From Symbiodinium natans (Eukaryota > Sar > Dinophyceae > Suessiales > Symbiodiniaceae), in NCBI GenBank assembly GCA_905221605.1, contig CAJNDS010000781.1:1-64000 (forward strand): a stretch of DNA of 64,000 nt, read 5' to 3'. Each line of letters starts with the position of its first letter. The stretch's first letter is position 1. Position numbers and translations under genes: made by a program. The notes under the pieces were generated by a model. It did not search any database, was not told where the DNA came from, and saw only the letters and a program-made list of their open reading frames with translations. This document shows positions 52,446 through 61,283 of this stretch, one piece after another.

Positions 52446-54160
52446 ATTTTGGGGGCCCCAGGCCGGCGCGAACCCCCCTTCCTCCCAAACTGGTCTCCCC
52501 GGGCCCCCCCCAAACTATTCGAACTATTCGAACTATTCGAAACTATTCGAACTATTCGAACCCCCCTGGTTCGAATAGTTCGAATAGTTCGAATAGTTTG
52601 GGGCACCAGCCCTCGCCCCCAAACTATTCGAACTATTCGAACCCCCCTGGTTCGAATAGTTCGAATAGTTCGAATAGTTTGGGGCACCAGCCCTCGCGCC
52701 CAAACTATTCGAACTATTCGAACCCCCCTGGTTCGAATAGTACGAATAGTTTCGAATAGTTCGAATAGTTCGAATAGTTTGGGAGCCCGGCCTGGGGCCC
52801 CCACACTATTCGAACTATTCGAACCCCCCTTCCTCCCAAACTGGTCCCCCCGGGGACCCCCCAAACTATTCGAACTATTCGAACTATTCGAAGCTATTCG
52901 AACTATTCGAACCCCCCTGGTTCGAATAGTTCGAATAGTTCGAATAGTTTGGGGCACCAGCCCTCGCGCCCAAACTATTCGAACTATTCGAACCCCCCTG
53001 GTTCGAATAGTTCGAATAGTTTCGAATAGTTCGAATAGTTTAGGGGGCCCGGCCTGGGGCCCCCACACTATTCGAACTATTCGAACCCCCCTTCCTCCCA
53101 AACTGGTCCCCCCGGGGACCCCCCAAACTATTCGAACTATTCGAAACTATTCGAACTATTCGAACCCCCCTGGTTCGAATAGTTCGAATAGTTCGAATAG
53201 TTTGGGGCACCAGCCCTCGCGCCCAAACTATTCGAACTATTCGAACCCCCCTGGTTCGAATAGTTCGAATAGTTTCGAATAGTTCGAATAGTTCGAATAG
53301 TTTGGGGGCCCGGCCTGGGGCCCCCACACTATTCGAACTATTCGAACCCCCTTCCTCCCAAACTGGTCTCCCCGGGGACCCCCCAAACTATTCGAACTAT
53401 TCGAACTATTCGAAACTATTCGAACTATTCGAACCCCCCTGGTTCGAATAGTTCGAATAGTTCGAATAGTTTGGGGCACCAGCCCTCGCGCCCAAACTAT
53501 TCGAACTATTCGAACTATTCGAACCAGGGGGGTTCGAATAGTTCGAATAGTTTCGAATAGTTCGAATAGTTCGAATAGTTTGGGGGCCCGGCCTGGGGCC
53601 CCCACACTATTCGAACTATTCGAACCCCCTTCCTCCCAAACTGGTCTCCCCGGGCACGCCCCAAACTATTCGAACTATTCGAACTATTCGAAACTATTCG
53701 AACTATTCGAACCCCCCTGGTTCGAATAGTTCGAATAGTTCGAATAGTTTGGGGCACCAGCCCTCGCGCCCAAACTATTCGAACTATTCGAACCCCCCTG
53801 GTTCGAATAGTTCGAATAGTTTCGAATAGTTCGAATAGTTTAGGGCACCAGGCCGGGCCCCCAAACTGTTCGAACTATTCGAACCCCTCTGGTTCGAATA
53901 GTTCGAATAGTTTCGAATAGTTCGAATAGTTCGAATAGTTTGGGGGCCCCAGGCCGGGCCCCCAAACTATTCGAACCCATCTGGTTCGAATAGTTCGAAT
54001 AGTTTGGGGCACCAGGCCATGCCCCCAAACTATTCGAACTATTCGAACCCCTCTGGTTCGAATAGTTCGAATAGTTTAGAATAGTTCGAATAGTTCGCAT
54101 AGTTTGGGGACCCCAGGCCGGGCCCCCAAACCATTCAAACTATTCGAACCCCCGTTTGAA
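52446..54160. repeat. Satellite of AACTATTCG hairpins
   Basis: Two to five copies of AACTATTCG (junctions give TTCGAA) are followed by CCCCCCTGG and two to five copies of CGAATAGTT, so each block is a near-perfect inverted repeat. Blocks are separated by GGGGCACCAGCCCTCGCGCC or GGGGGCCCGGCCTGGGGCCC and by TTCCTCCCAAACTGGTCYCC. A larger unit of about 240-310 bp recurs several times between 52,500 and 53,760. Frames with FELFEL or RTIRTI are translations of the 9-mer. Confidence 0.95.
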
Positions 54161-54302
54161 AGTTCAGAAAAGACGCATGGTCACATAATACAGGAAGGTT
54201 CCTCGTACATATATATATATATATACTACTTACATAATTTACCACAAAAAGCTATATATATACATATAAATTACATAGTTTACCAAAGAAAGTTAAAAGG
54301 TT

Positions 54303-54578
54303 AAGTACCCAGCCCCCGAGGATCAGGTTGATCTCCGGGATGTTGAGGTTCAGCCCGAAGCCGCCCCCGAGCTCGATCTTGCCGAAGTTCAGAAGCCCGC
54401 CCTCCTCCTCCGCCAGGGCAGGCAGCGCCCCGCTGGCCGCGAGGGCGCCCGCGGAGGCCGCGGCTCCAGCCCGGAGCATGGGCTTGCTGGCGGGCAGGAA
54501 GGCGACCGCACCCCAGCGCAGCGCCAGGACGGCAACCGTGGCGAGGAGGGCAAGGGAGGCGAAGCTGCGACGAGCCAT
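54303..54578 (-). CDS. atpF: Plastid-targeted ATP synthase CF0 subunit b (AtpF-type), first exon only
   Basis: The ATG at 54,578 starts a leader typical of secondary plastids: a signal peptide (SFASLALLATVAVLALRW), then AVAFLPASKP with the Phe expected at the start of the transit peptide. A second, Ala-rich stretch ending ALPALA precedes EEEGG. The mature part (KIELGGGFGLNLNIPEINLI) matches the GGFxLNxxIxExNLIN segment at the start of AtpF, before its membrane helix.

The coding similarity then ends at a GTACTTAACC donor near 54,303. The rest of the subunit is not seen; the intron-like AT-rich DNA runs into satellite at about 54,160. So the gene is either truncated or has its other exons misplaced. 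The subunit would form the stator stalk of the thylakoid ATP synthase. A related membrane protein cannot be excluded. Confidence 0.55.
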
Positions 54579-54650
54579 CTTGGAGCAAGAAGCGAGCCTG
54601 TTAGGGGACCTCTTGGTGTTGTTCTGGTAGGCCCGGGGGGCCGGAAAAAG

Positions 54651-54671
54651 CTTAAGCCAAAATGGCTATGG
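54651..54671 (-). other. Relic dinoflagellate spliced leader
   Basis: On the minus strand these 21 bases differ at two positions from the dinoflagellate spliced-leader sequence, whose core is TAGCCATTTTGGCT. They lie 72 nt upstream of the ATG of the atpF-type gene and in the same direction. This is the sign expected when a trans-spliced mRNA has been copied back into the genome. Confidence 0.8.
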
Positions 54672-54729
54672 GTAGCATTCCAGTGCCAGTGGCCCTTAGC
54701 AAGGGAGGGGTTTGAAGAACATGCAGGCA

Positions 54730-55095
54730 TGAAGAATTTAACCCTAAACCCTAAACCCTAAACCCCAAACCCTAAACCCTACACCCTACACCCTGAAGAA
54801 TATACCCACGGTTTTTGTTAGAGCTGTCTCTGGTACCCGAACCGAGCTTCAACCGACCGGTGCCCCCCTGATCACTCCGAGGAGCAGGAAACGACGTGGG
54901 TCTTCGGTCTCTTCCTCCAAAATCGGACTGCCGCCCTGCATTGGTTCAGGGGGTTTAGGGTTTAGGGTTCAGGGTTTAAAAGGTTTAGGGCTTAGGGTCC
55001 GAGGTTCCCGAGGGATTTCGGATTCCAGGCTGTGGGATGAAGTGCTTGAGAGTTGAGGGCTTAGGCCTCGGCTGTCGGCTTTCTGCTGAACCTTC
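54730..55095. other. Telomere-type arrays and unique DNA, no gene seen
   Basis: CCCTAAA-type repeats at 54,740-54,795 and TTTAGGG-type at 54,950-54,995 flank a 150-bp unique segment without a clear exon. Confidence 0.5.
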
Positions 55096-55100
55096 GGCCC

Positions 55101-55307
55101 TTGGCTAGCCGGGTTGCCCAAACCTATCTAATCGATGACCACCATGGTGGGCCCTTGGCCGACATTGTGGAAATATTGCAAAAGGAGCGCGTGCCTTTCA
55201 TTGAGCCTTCATTTTGGGCTCGGTCTTCGTATTTCCCCCTTGTTCAAGGTGCCAATCGGGCGACTGGGACTGGGATGCTGCCAGATGACATGGCTTTGAA
55301 TTTCTGA
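55101..55307 (+). CDS. Possible plus-strand exon, product unknown
   Basis: The frame reads RVAQTYLIDDHHGGPLADIV and IEPSFWARSSYFPLVQGA before a TGA. It overlaps a minus-strand candidate at 55,209-55,452, so at most one is likely to be right. No family is recognised. Confidence 0.3.
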   Translation: MASRVAQTYLIDDHHGGPLADIVEILQKERVPFIEPSFWARSSYFPLVQGANRATGTGMLPDDMALNF

Positions 55308-55452
55308 ACCCCTCCAGCCTATACAGTAGGCTCCCATAGGGGATGCTCGGATGCAACTTGCACATTCCCTTTGCGCGGACCTCATCCTGAAACATATCAC
55401 ACGGCTTCATTCTGAATCCTGAGTTGAACACCAAAGACGCGTTGCTGTACAC
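55250..55452 (-). CDS. Possible minus-strand exon, product unknown
   Basis: The frame reads SNASLVFNSGFRMKPCDMF and KLHPSIPYGSLLYRLEGF, which looks like real protein. An in-frame GTG or ATG near 55,452 is not supported as a start. No family is recognised. Confidence 0.35.
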
Positions 55453-55454
55453 AC

Positions 55455-56110
55455 CTCAAAAACCCTTCCCCCCTCCAATTTGGACCGCATTTCTTGAAAT
55501 GTAGGGGCACCTATTGGATCTCAAGGAGTTTAAGTTTAGGGTCTAGTAGGGTTTCGACTCTCACACTAGAGTTTAGGGTTTAGTGTTTGGGTTTAGGGTT
55601 CAGAGCCTGTAGGCTTGCCTGTCTCCTGCGGTGCTGAGTAGAAGCCTAACCCTGCGGTTGGCCTGTGGAGTGCGGCAAGGGGCCTCCTTCGGCAAGGCTT
55701 AATTGGACCGATGCCCTAAGGTTTTCGGGTTTAGGATTTAGGGCGTAGGGCTACAAGTTCTTGGGCTAGGTGCAAGGGTAAGAATTCGAACGCTGGTGCC
55801 TGGAGAGAATGTTGGTGCTTCGTCTGCTGGTGTTCTGCTGGTCGAGCTGAGATATCACCCTGCCAAATTGGACCACAAGCCATCTTAAGAGCCATAAAAC
55901 TCATGTTTTTGGCCGGCTCTTGTTTTCAAATTCCGCATAAAATGAAGGATTCATAGGGCAACCTACAAGGGTAGTTCCCTGAATTACGGCTCCTTCTGGG
56001 TGCCATGCAAGATAGGGGTCTCAAAAAGGAAGCCCTAAACCCTAAAGCCTAAACCCGAAGCCCACAAAAAATAAGGTTTTGGTCATTTGAGGTAGGAGAG
56101 CCTATGCCCC
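55455..56110. other. Unique DNA with short telomere-type traces, no gene seen
   Basis: TTTAGGG-type sequence lies at 55,565-55,600 and 55,725-55,745. A segment at about 55,740-55,790 (GGGCTACAAGTTCTTGGGC) resembles the repeated segment at 31,045 and 31,437. I see no gene. Confidence 0.35.
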
Positions 56111-56224
56111 CCAAACCCTAAACCCTAAACCCTAAACCCTAAACCCTAAACCCTAAACCCTAAACCCTAAACCCTAAACCCTAAACCCTAAACCCCCTAA
56201 ACCCTAAACCCTAAACCCTAAACC

Positions 56225-56500
56225 CCTGTCCTTGGATCCGTACCGCGAAGATGCCGCAGTCGTAATGGACTCCTCCACCATACTCCCCTTATAAATCCTT
56301 AATTCAAACAATGTTTCTAATTTCCTCTTGGGTTTTATATAAACAAAAATACAAAATAATGCCCCCAAGGGGGATATAGTCCAGTAGTACTTGAAGGTTC
56401 ATGTGGGTGCTTTCTCACTCGGCAGGACGACAGGATGCCAAACTTCGCATGACAGTCGCGTGTCCAGCCCTCGGCGCAGCAAAGCCGAAGACTAAACCCT
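56225..56500 (-). CDS. Two exons around a family B intron, product unknown
   Basis: Minus-strand 56,500-56,391 reads CCAEGWTRDCHAKFGILSS. After the intron 56,390-56,298, 56,297-56,225 reads IYKGSMVEESITTAASSRYG and ends at a GT that opens a TTTAGGG-type array (sense strand of 56,225-56,113). Thus one side of the second exon is bounded by a short mobile-type intron and the other by a telomere-type intron. No family is recognised. Confidence 0.4.
56298..56390 (-). mobile_element. Introner-like intron, family B copy 2 (93 bp)
   Basis: Sense strand GTACTACTGGACTATATCCCC, then CTTGGGGGCATT, ATATAAAACCCAAGAGGA and an acceptor TTAAG. It matches intron 28,814-28,730 of the RING-H2 gene in CTATATCCCCCTTG and AAACCCAAGAGGA. 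Confidence 0.75.
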
Positions 56501-56509
56501 AAAACTTCC

Positions 56510-57140
56510 CGGGTTTAGGGTTTGGGGTTTAGGGTTTAGGGTTTAGGGTTTAGGGCTGGGGACACAACACAAGTAGACCCTTCAGTCTGGAGAGTCAGGT
56601 CATCTCATCATTTCACAAAACCAGCAGAGCTAAGACCCCTGAAAGGGCAGCTCGACGAGAGGACCCGCGGCACAACTTCAAACAAGTGAGAGTCTAGCAT
56701 CGAGGGAGGAGGAGATCCGGTTTAGGGTTTAGGGTTTAGGGTTTAGGGTTTAGGGTTTAGGGTTTAGGGTTTAGGGTTTAGGGTTTAGGGTTAGGGTCTG
56801 GCATTGGCACGAACTTTCGGAAAGACCTCTGTGCCTGGTCGGACCTGCAGGCTTGGCCGTTGCCCGGGACCCGACGCAAGCAGTTCAGGGCAGGAAACAT
56901 AATGAACCCTAAAACCCTTTTCAAAGAGCTTGTTCCTAAACCCTAAAGCCCTAAACCCTAACTAGACCCTAAACCCTAAACCTTAAACTGTATATACCTA
57001 CTTGAGCTCGGGTCCTTGGACTGCAGACGGGGCCGTGGGGCGAACTCCTGCAGGGCCAAGATAAGTTTGAGGGTTGAGTCGGGCTTAGGGTTTAGGGTTT
57101 AGGGTTCAGGGTTTAGGGTTTAGGGCTTAGGAGATAGGGC
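56510..57140. other. Telomere-type arrays and unique segments, no gene seen
   Basis: TTTAGGG arrays lie at 56,510-56,560, 56,723-56,795 and 57,090-57,130 and a CCCTAAA one at 56,930-56,985. The unique segments between them show no exon I can support. Confidence 0.4.
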
Positions 57141-57145
57141 TGGGA

Positions 57146-57304
57146 TGTTCCCCCTTATGCTAACAGTCCCGATGAAAATCGGGTTTAGGTTTGCTTTTTC
57201 CCCACGCAGGATTTAGGGTTGGGAGGGCTGGGATGTTCCCCTTATACTAACAGTCCTTGAGAGGGACTATAATCGACCCTGTGACCGCCAATGTACGGGG
57301 AACA
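57146..57304. mobile_element. Family E elements: one half copy and one full copy
   Basis: At 57,146-57,169 the left end TGTTCCCCCTTATGCTAAC occurs alone. A full copy at 57,231-57,307 has the inverted ends CTGGGATGTTCCCC and GGGGAACATCCCAG. Both left ends match the element at 12,283-12,373 (TGTTCCCCCTTATGCTAACA). Confidence 0.7.
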
Positions 57305-57309
57305 TCCCA

Positions 57310-57975
57310 GGTTGAGAGTTTAGGGTGGTCTAAGGGTGCATGTGGCGTCGACTCGAGTGGTTGCCGGTTTAGGGTCCCCATTCTGAAGGCGCCACACGCG
57401 TTCAGCCGGAGGGGAAGGCCTTATTGCTTAAGGAGCGGGACAGTACTTATCAGTACCTGCTACAAAACATCCGAAACCCGTAAACTTTTAGCTCCTCAAA
57501 TTGTCCTGAACTCCCATAACTTCGAGCACCTCAGCAAAAGCCCGATGAACCCAACAAACAATCCCAAACATCCCGAAGCCCTAAATACCCCAAAGGGAGG
57601 GACCGCCGTGCACCAACAATACCTGAACTCACCCAGGCCGAACTGGCTTTCTCCCTCCAAAACCGAAGCCTCAAACCCCCGAACCATTCTCACACGACGT
57701 GTCAAGAGCCCATATGCCCCGAGGCCCTAAACCCTAAACCCTAAACCCTTACAAAGCCAATCGTGCCCGACCTCGGGCATCGTGGCGGCCCTTTCTCCAA
57801 GCCGAAAGGTCCTCTGATGGTTGGAATGAAGGATCCTGGCTCAAGAGATGGAGAGTCTACTATTGACACTCCTCTCTCTTCGGTTCAAATCCAAGAGTGA
57901 AATCTTGATATGTGCGTTTCAATGTCGTCAATGCCTTGGCCATTCGGCATGGGCAGACAGTAAGATGACAGCTGC
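57310..57975. other. Flank of the Copia element, no gene seen
   Basis: A long plus-strand frame (57,257-57,730) has no recognisable domain and low-complexity parts. CCCTAAA repeats at 57,725-57,750 are the last arrays in the window. No LTR could be delimited here because the other end of the element lies outside the window. Confidence 0.4.
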
Positions 57976-57981
57976 TTGAGC

Positions 57982-58554
57982 TCACTGCTTGAAGACTCGA
58001 GGATCTTTGCTTCCTTCGTAGTAGGTCACAGGCACCTGGTAGCCGGAGGTCTTGAGGTACCTCTGCAGATCCTTTACTTTCGCGGAGCTGCCGTTGAAGG
58101 GCACAACGAAGCCATCAATGTAGCTGCGGACGCTGGCGTCGTTCTTGGCCCGCTCCACAAGTTCAGCGTAGCTCAGCTGAAGACTTGCCACCTTTGGTAA
58201 TGTGCAGAGCGTGGTGCTCCACTGTTCCAGGCTGGTCACGCCTGTGGGGAGGTTCACCGTGGTTGCCACTGTTGGCGCAGGATGTAGCGGAGCCTGGTCT
58301 GAGGGCTCACGCACGTGCTCAAAGCCGTAGTCCTCCACGTCCTGGTCACTGAGACGCCTCTTCGGGGCATCCGTCATGCCATGCATCATTTCCTGGTTGG
58401 AGCTCAAGGCTTGGGTCGTACCGAAGGCCTGCTGGAGCACGTTCAGCACATCATCTCCACGCCCTTCCGCCTGAAGGCGCTCCACAAGATGCCGAAGCTC
58501 AGCTGGAGACACCGATGACGAGGAGGGTGAGCTGGTCTTCTGCTTGGGCGCCAT
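57982..58554 (-). CDS. Small ORF downstream of the Copia pol genes, function unknown
   Basis: From the ATG at 58,554 the frame gives 190 residues starting MAPKQKTSSPSSSSVSPAEL, with AELRHLVERLQAEGRGDDVL, later LEQWSTTLCTLPKVASLQLS and VRSYIDGFVVPFNGSSAKVK. A pyrimidine-rich AG lies at about 58,596 and could accept a spliced leader or a 3' splice. I recall similar LEQWSxTLCTLPK...YxEL proteins from dinoflagellates, some near Copia elements, but know no function. It may be an accessory gene of the element or an unrelated host gene beside it. Confidence 0.6.
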   Translation of the reverse strand: MAPKQKTSSPSSSSVSPAELRHLVERLQAEGRGDDVLNVLQQAFGTTQALSSNQEMMHGMTDAPKRRLSDQDVEDYGFEHVREPSDQAPLHPAPTVATTVNLPTGVTSLEQWSTTLCTLPKVASLQLSYAELVERAKNDASVRSYIDGFVVPFNGSSAKVKDLQRYLKTSGYQVPVTYYEGSKDPRVFKQ

Positions 58555-58778
58555 GCGGTCCAAGGTGCACGAAAAGGGTTGCTGATGTTCGACTACACAA
58601 AACAAAACAAAAGGATTGCTGCTTTAAGAGAAAAAAGGATTACGCGGCCAGCGTTACCTTGAGGCAGACACTGGGGATTGTGGCAGCATCGCTTGCTCTT
58701 GACAGTGATGCGTGCGCATTGCTTGGCGTGGTCCCTCCACGCAAGCGGACTACCCCACCACTAGTCCCCGTGACTAGT

Positions 58779-61283
58779 CTAAACCCTAGATCCCGGAACC
58801 ACCCTTTCATACCAGATCTCTGTTCGAAGCAAGGACACACGGCTGGATAGCCACTGCTTTTCGCACAGTAAGGACTCCTGGAGGTCCTCTGACGCGAGAA
58901 CTTTCCCGCTGCGTGCGTCGAAAGAGGTGCGACGAACAGCCTTGCCTTGAACGATGTGTTCTTCTTCAGGGGAATGATATGAAGTAGCTTCGTGATCTAG
59001 GTACACCTCTCGAAAGACTGCGCCTGGAGTTTGGCTCTGCTCATAGCTCGGGCTGTTCGTGCTCCCTAAAGGCTTTCTCTGGACACGCCTGTCTCGTTGC
59101 GCCTTCTTCTGTGCCAACACCTCGGCCTCGTTAGACAGCTGATAAACCCCGTTAGCTAGCAATGCGCGCATGAGGTCAGCGGGATCTGCTTGGTTCTTGG
59201 TGAGCCCGTCTGCAATCATAAGCTGAGTGGGACACCACCTGACCTGCAAACCACAACGAGACATGGACTGGCGAACGATTGCCAGGTCAATGGCGACGCG
59301 TTTGTCTTCAATCTTGCCTGGTGATGTCGGAGTGTTGAGTGCATCAAACAAGGACTTGCAGTCTGTCACCCCTGTGATGGGCACACATCTAAGGTGATCT
59401 TCACAGGCCCTAAGGTCGAAACACCCGTGCTTAGCCTCTGACACCATGAGAGACATCCACTCAGAGATTCCACTCGCAGTAGCGAAACTCTGCGTCTCAC
59501 CAGCAAGCGTGGACGCCACTACTCGGGACATCTTGTATGATTTCCAGCAAAAGGGTGACCACACGCTGGGCTGATCTTCGGCCAACTGACTAGTTGTGAA
59601 CGCGAGGATGTACCCGGCTTGGGTTTTACCCTGTGAAGCATTAGCAAACCCAGCGTCACTATGGAAAACTATATTGAGATCTTCCCAGGGCACATGACGA
59701 ACAGTGAGCGCCACGTCACTGTACTGACGGGCTCGGTGCACCGCCTCATTGGCGGACAGGAGGTGCTCAACAGTAGGACTGGGGAACGCCTGCTGTGAGA
59801 AGGAGGCCTGAACGCTGATATCAGGACGGGTTTGGGACGCAAGCCAGTTGAGGGCACCGTTCACTGCTCGGAGAGCCGTGATCTCACGTTCATTCGCCAG
59901 CTGTTTCCGCTGCTTCTGTCGATCCTTTGTCATGGCGATGGGTCTTATGTTCTGCGCGTATGCTTTTTGATCATAAGTGATCTCTTTAGACTCAGGGTCT
60001 TGGAAGTATTGAACTCCGCAAAATTCCCCACTGCCCTGTCTCCATTTACGATATTGAAACCTCGCCTTTAGCCTCTGAATGGCTCGGTTGTACGCTTCCC
60101 CTTCGCCCCCCATTATGGTATCATCCACATGTGCCCCTAGGATCCCCGTTAGCCCTCTTTGAGGCTCTCGGTAGTAGTACAAACATGGGTCGAAGATGCT
60201 ACGCTGGAACCCTGCGGCCTGCGCCTGAGCATCAAACTCCTTGTACCACTGGGCCGGCGCATCGTTAGCGCCATAGAGGTTCCCCACTATTTCTATAACA
60301 GCTGAGGGGTCTACGCCCGGAATCCCTCCAGGGGGTTGCGCGGCGAATAGAGGACGATATTTTTCAGGGATTGGACCTGCTTCGAGGAAAGCGCCTTTTA
60401 TATCGCCTAGGTTTAGGGTCCAGCCTTTGGAGACAAGGACTTGAAGCAGCCAGGCGCGCGACAACTGGTGCATCGTTGGGCTGTGACACTCACCCGAAGC
60501 AATCTTCTGATGGAAGTCGGGATCGTTGTGTCCAAGCAAGCACCATCTCGCCTTTACTCTAGATCCCTCTTCATCAACCTTGTTCGTAACTACAAACCGG
60601 CTGCCGATGAACCTATGCCCGAACTTCTCCTTGATTTCTCTGGCCTTAGCCCCCGTGTGCACTCTTACAGCTGCCTTGCCGGACACCGTCTCCCACTCAA
60701 CGAGTTTTGCCTCGTCGATGCGATGCTGCATGTCCGGAGTATTTCCGGTGGCGGGGAGCTCTTTCTGAGCTCGCTTCTGCAGAAATGCAGCCATCAGAAT
60801 CTCCACATGGCTGCTATGCAAGTGCTCCATGTCCAGAGTTTCTTGACAAAAGAGAGCCTCTGTGGACACAGTTCGAGGCCTCACACCTTCAGGAGACTCT
60901 GTCGGCTCATTACTGGCCGCCCGCTTCTGGCTACTGGCTCTGGGGGTCTCTGGTTGCACAGTCTGCGGTACGTCTGAGCTACTACTAGGGCTTGCTCCCG
61001 GGACCTCTTGGGGTAGTTGGGCTATAAGGCGAGGAACAATTTCAGACATCATTTCAGCGAAGTCTTCAGGATTAGAGTCGGGCAATCTACGGAGACGGAG
61101 GTTGCTCTCAGGAGTTTTGCGGACGATGCGTCTGACAGGGGCGTATGACGATTCTTCCTTTGGGCTGGCTTCAGGAAGTGTTGTAGGGTAGGGTTCTGCG
61201 TTGGCCCTGGGGCCGAGCAAGACACTTCTGGAGCTTTCGGGCTCTCGGTCCCTGCTGCTGTCTGCCTGTGCTGTTCCAGCCAC
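58779..61283 (-). CDS. Copia-type reverse transcriptase and RNase H
   Basis: The 834-residue frame has a Ser/Pro-rich start, then the Copia reverse transcriptase: KARWCLLGHNDPDF, LNLGDIKGAFLEAG, LYGANDAPAQWYKEF and the catalytic AHVDDTIMGG near residue 390. LNWLASQTRPDISVQASFS follows, then RNase H with HSDAGFANAS, SRVVASTLAGETQS and VTDCKSLFDAL. RT and RNase H copy the element RNA into DNA.

The frame is open throughout with catalytic residues present, so decay is slight. It overlaps the preceding protease-integrase frame by 235 nt in the -1 frame. In-frame ATG choice at the start is uncertain, since it may be made by frameshift. Confidence 0.95.
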   Translation of the reverse strand: MAGTAQADSSRDREPESSRSVLLGPRANAEPYPTTLPEASPKEESSYAPVRRIVRKTPESNLRLRRLPDSNPEDFAEMMSEIVPRLIAQLPQEVPGASPSSSSDVPQTVQPETPRASSQKRAASNEPTESPEGVRPRTVSTEALFCQETLDMEHLHSSHVEILMAAFLQKRAQKELPATGNTPDMQHRIDEAKLVEWETVSGKAAVRVHTGAKAREIKEKFGHRFIGSRFVVTNKVDEEGSRVKARWCLLGHNDPDFHQKIASGECHSPTMHQLSRAWLLQVLVSKGWTLNLGDIKGAFLEAGPIPEKYRPLFAAQPPGGIPGVDPSAVIEIVGNLYGANDAPAQWYKEFDAQAQAAGFQRSIFDPCLYYYREPQRGLTGILGAHVDDTIMGGEGEAYNRAIQRLKARFQYRKWRQGSGEFCGVQYFQDPESKEITYDQKAYAQNIRPIAMTKDRQKQRKQLANEREITALRAVNGALNWLASQTRPDISVQASFSQQAFPSPTVEHLLSANEAVHRARQYSDVALTVRHVPWEDLNIVFHSDAGFANASQGKTQAGYILAFTTSQLAEDQPSVWSPFCWKSYKMSRVVASTLAGETQSFATASGISEWMSLMVSEAKHGCFDLRACEDHLRCVPITGVTDCKSLFDALNTPTSPGKIEDKRVAIDLAIVRQSMSRCGLQVRWCPTQLMIADGLTKNQADPADLMRALLANGVYQLSNEAEVLAQKKAQRDRRVQRKPLGSTNSPSYEQSQTPGAVFREVYLDHEATSYHSPEEEHIVQGKAVRRTSFDARSGKVLASEDLQESLLCEKQWLSSRVSLLRTEIWYERVVPGSRV

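Noticed and set aside
51267-52759. Several open frames of 370-390 codons on both strands that look like repeat proteins
   Set aside because: They follow from an 87-bp satellite unit without stops; opposite and overlapping frames are equally open, and there is no start context, domain or codon signature.
52112-53757. Frames rich in FELFEL, RTIRTI or SNSSNS
   Set aside because: They are translations of the AACTATTCG and CGAATAGTT 9-mers.
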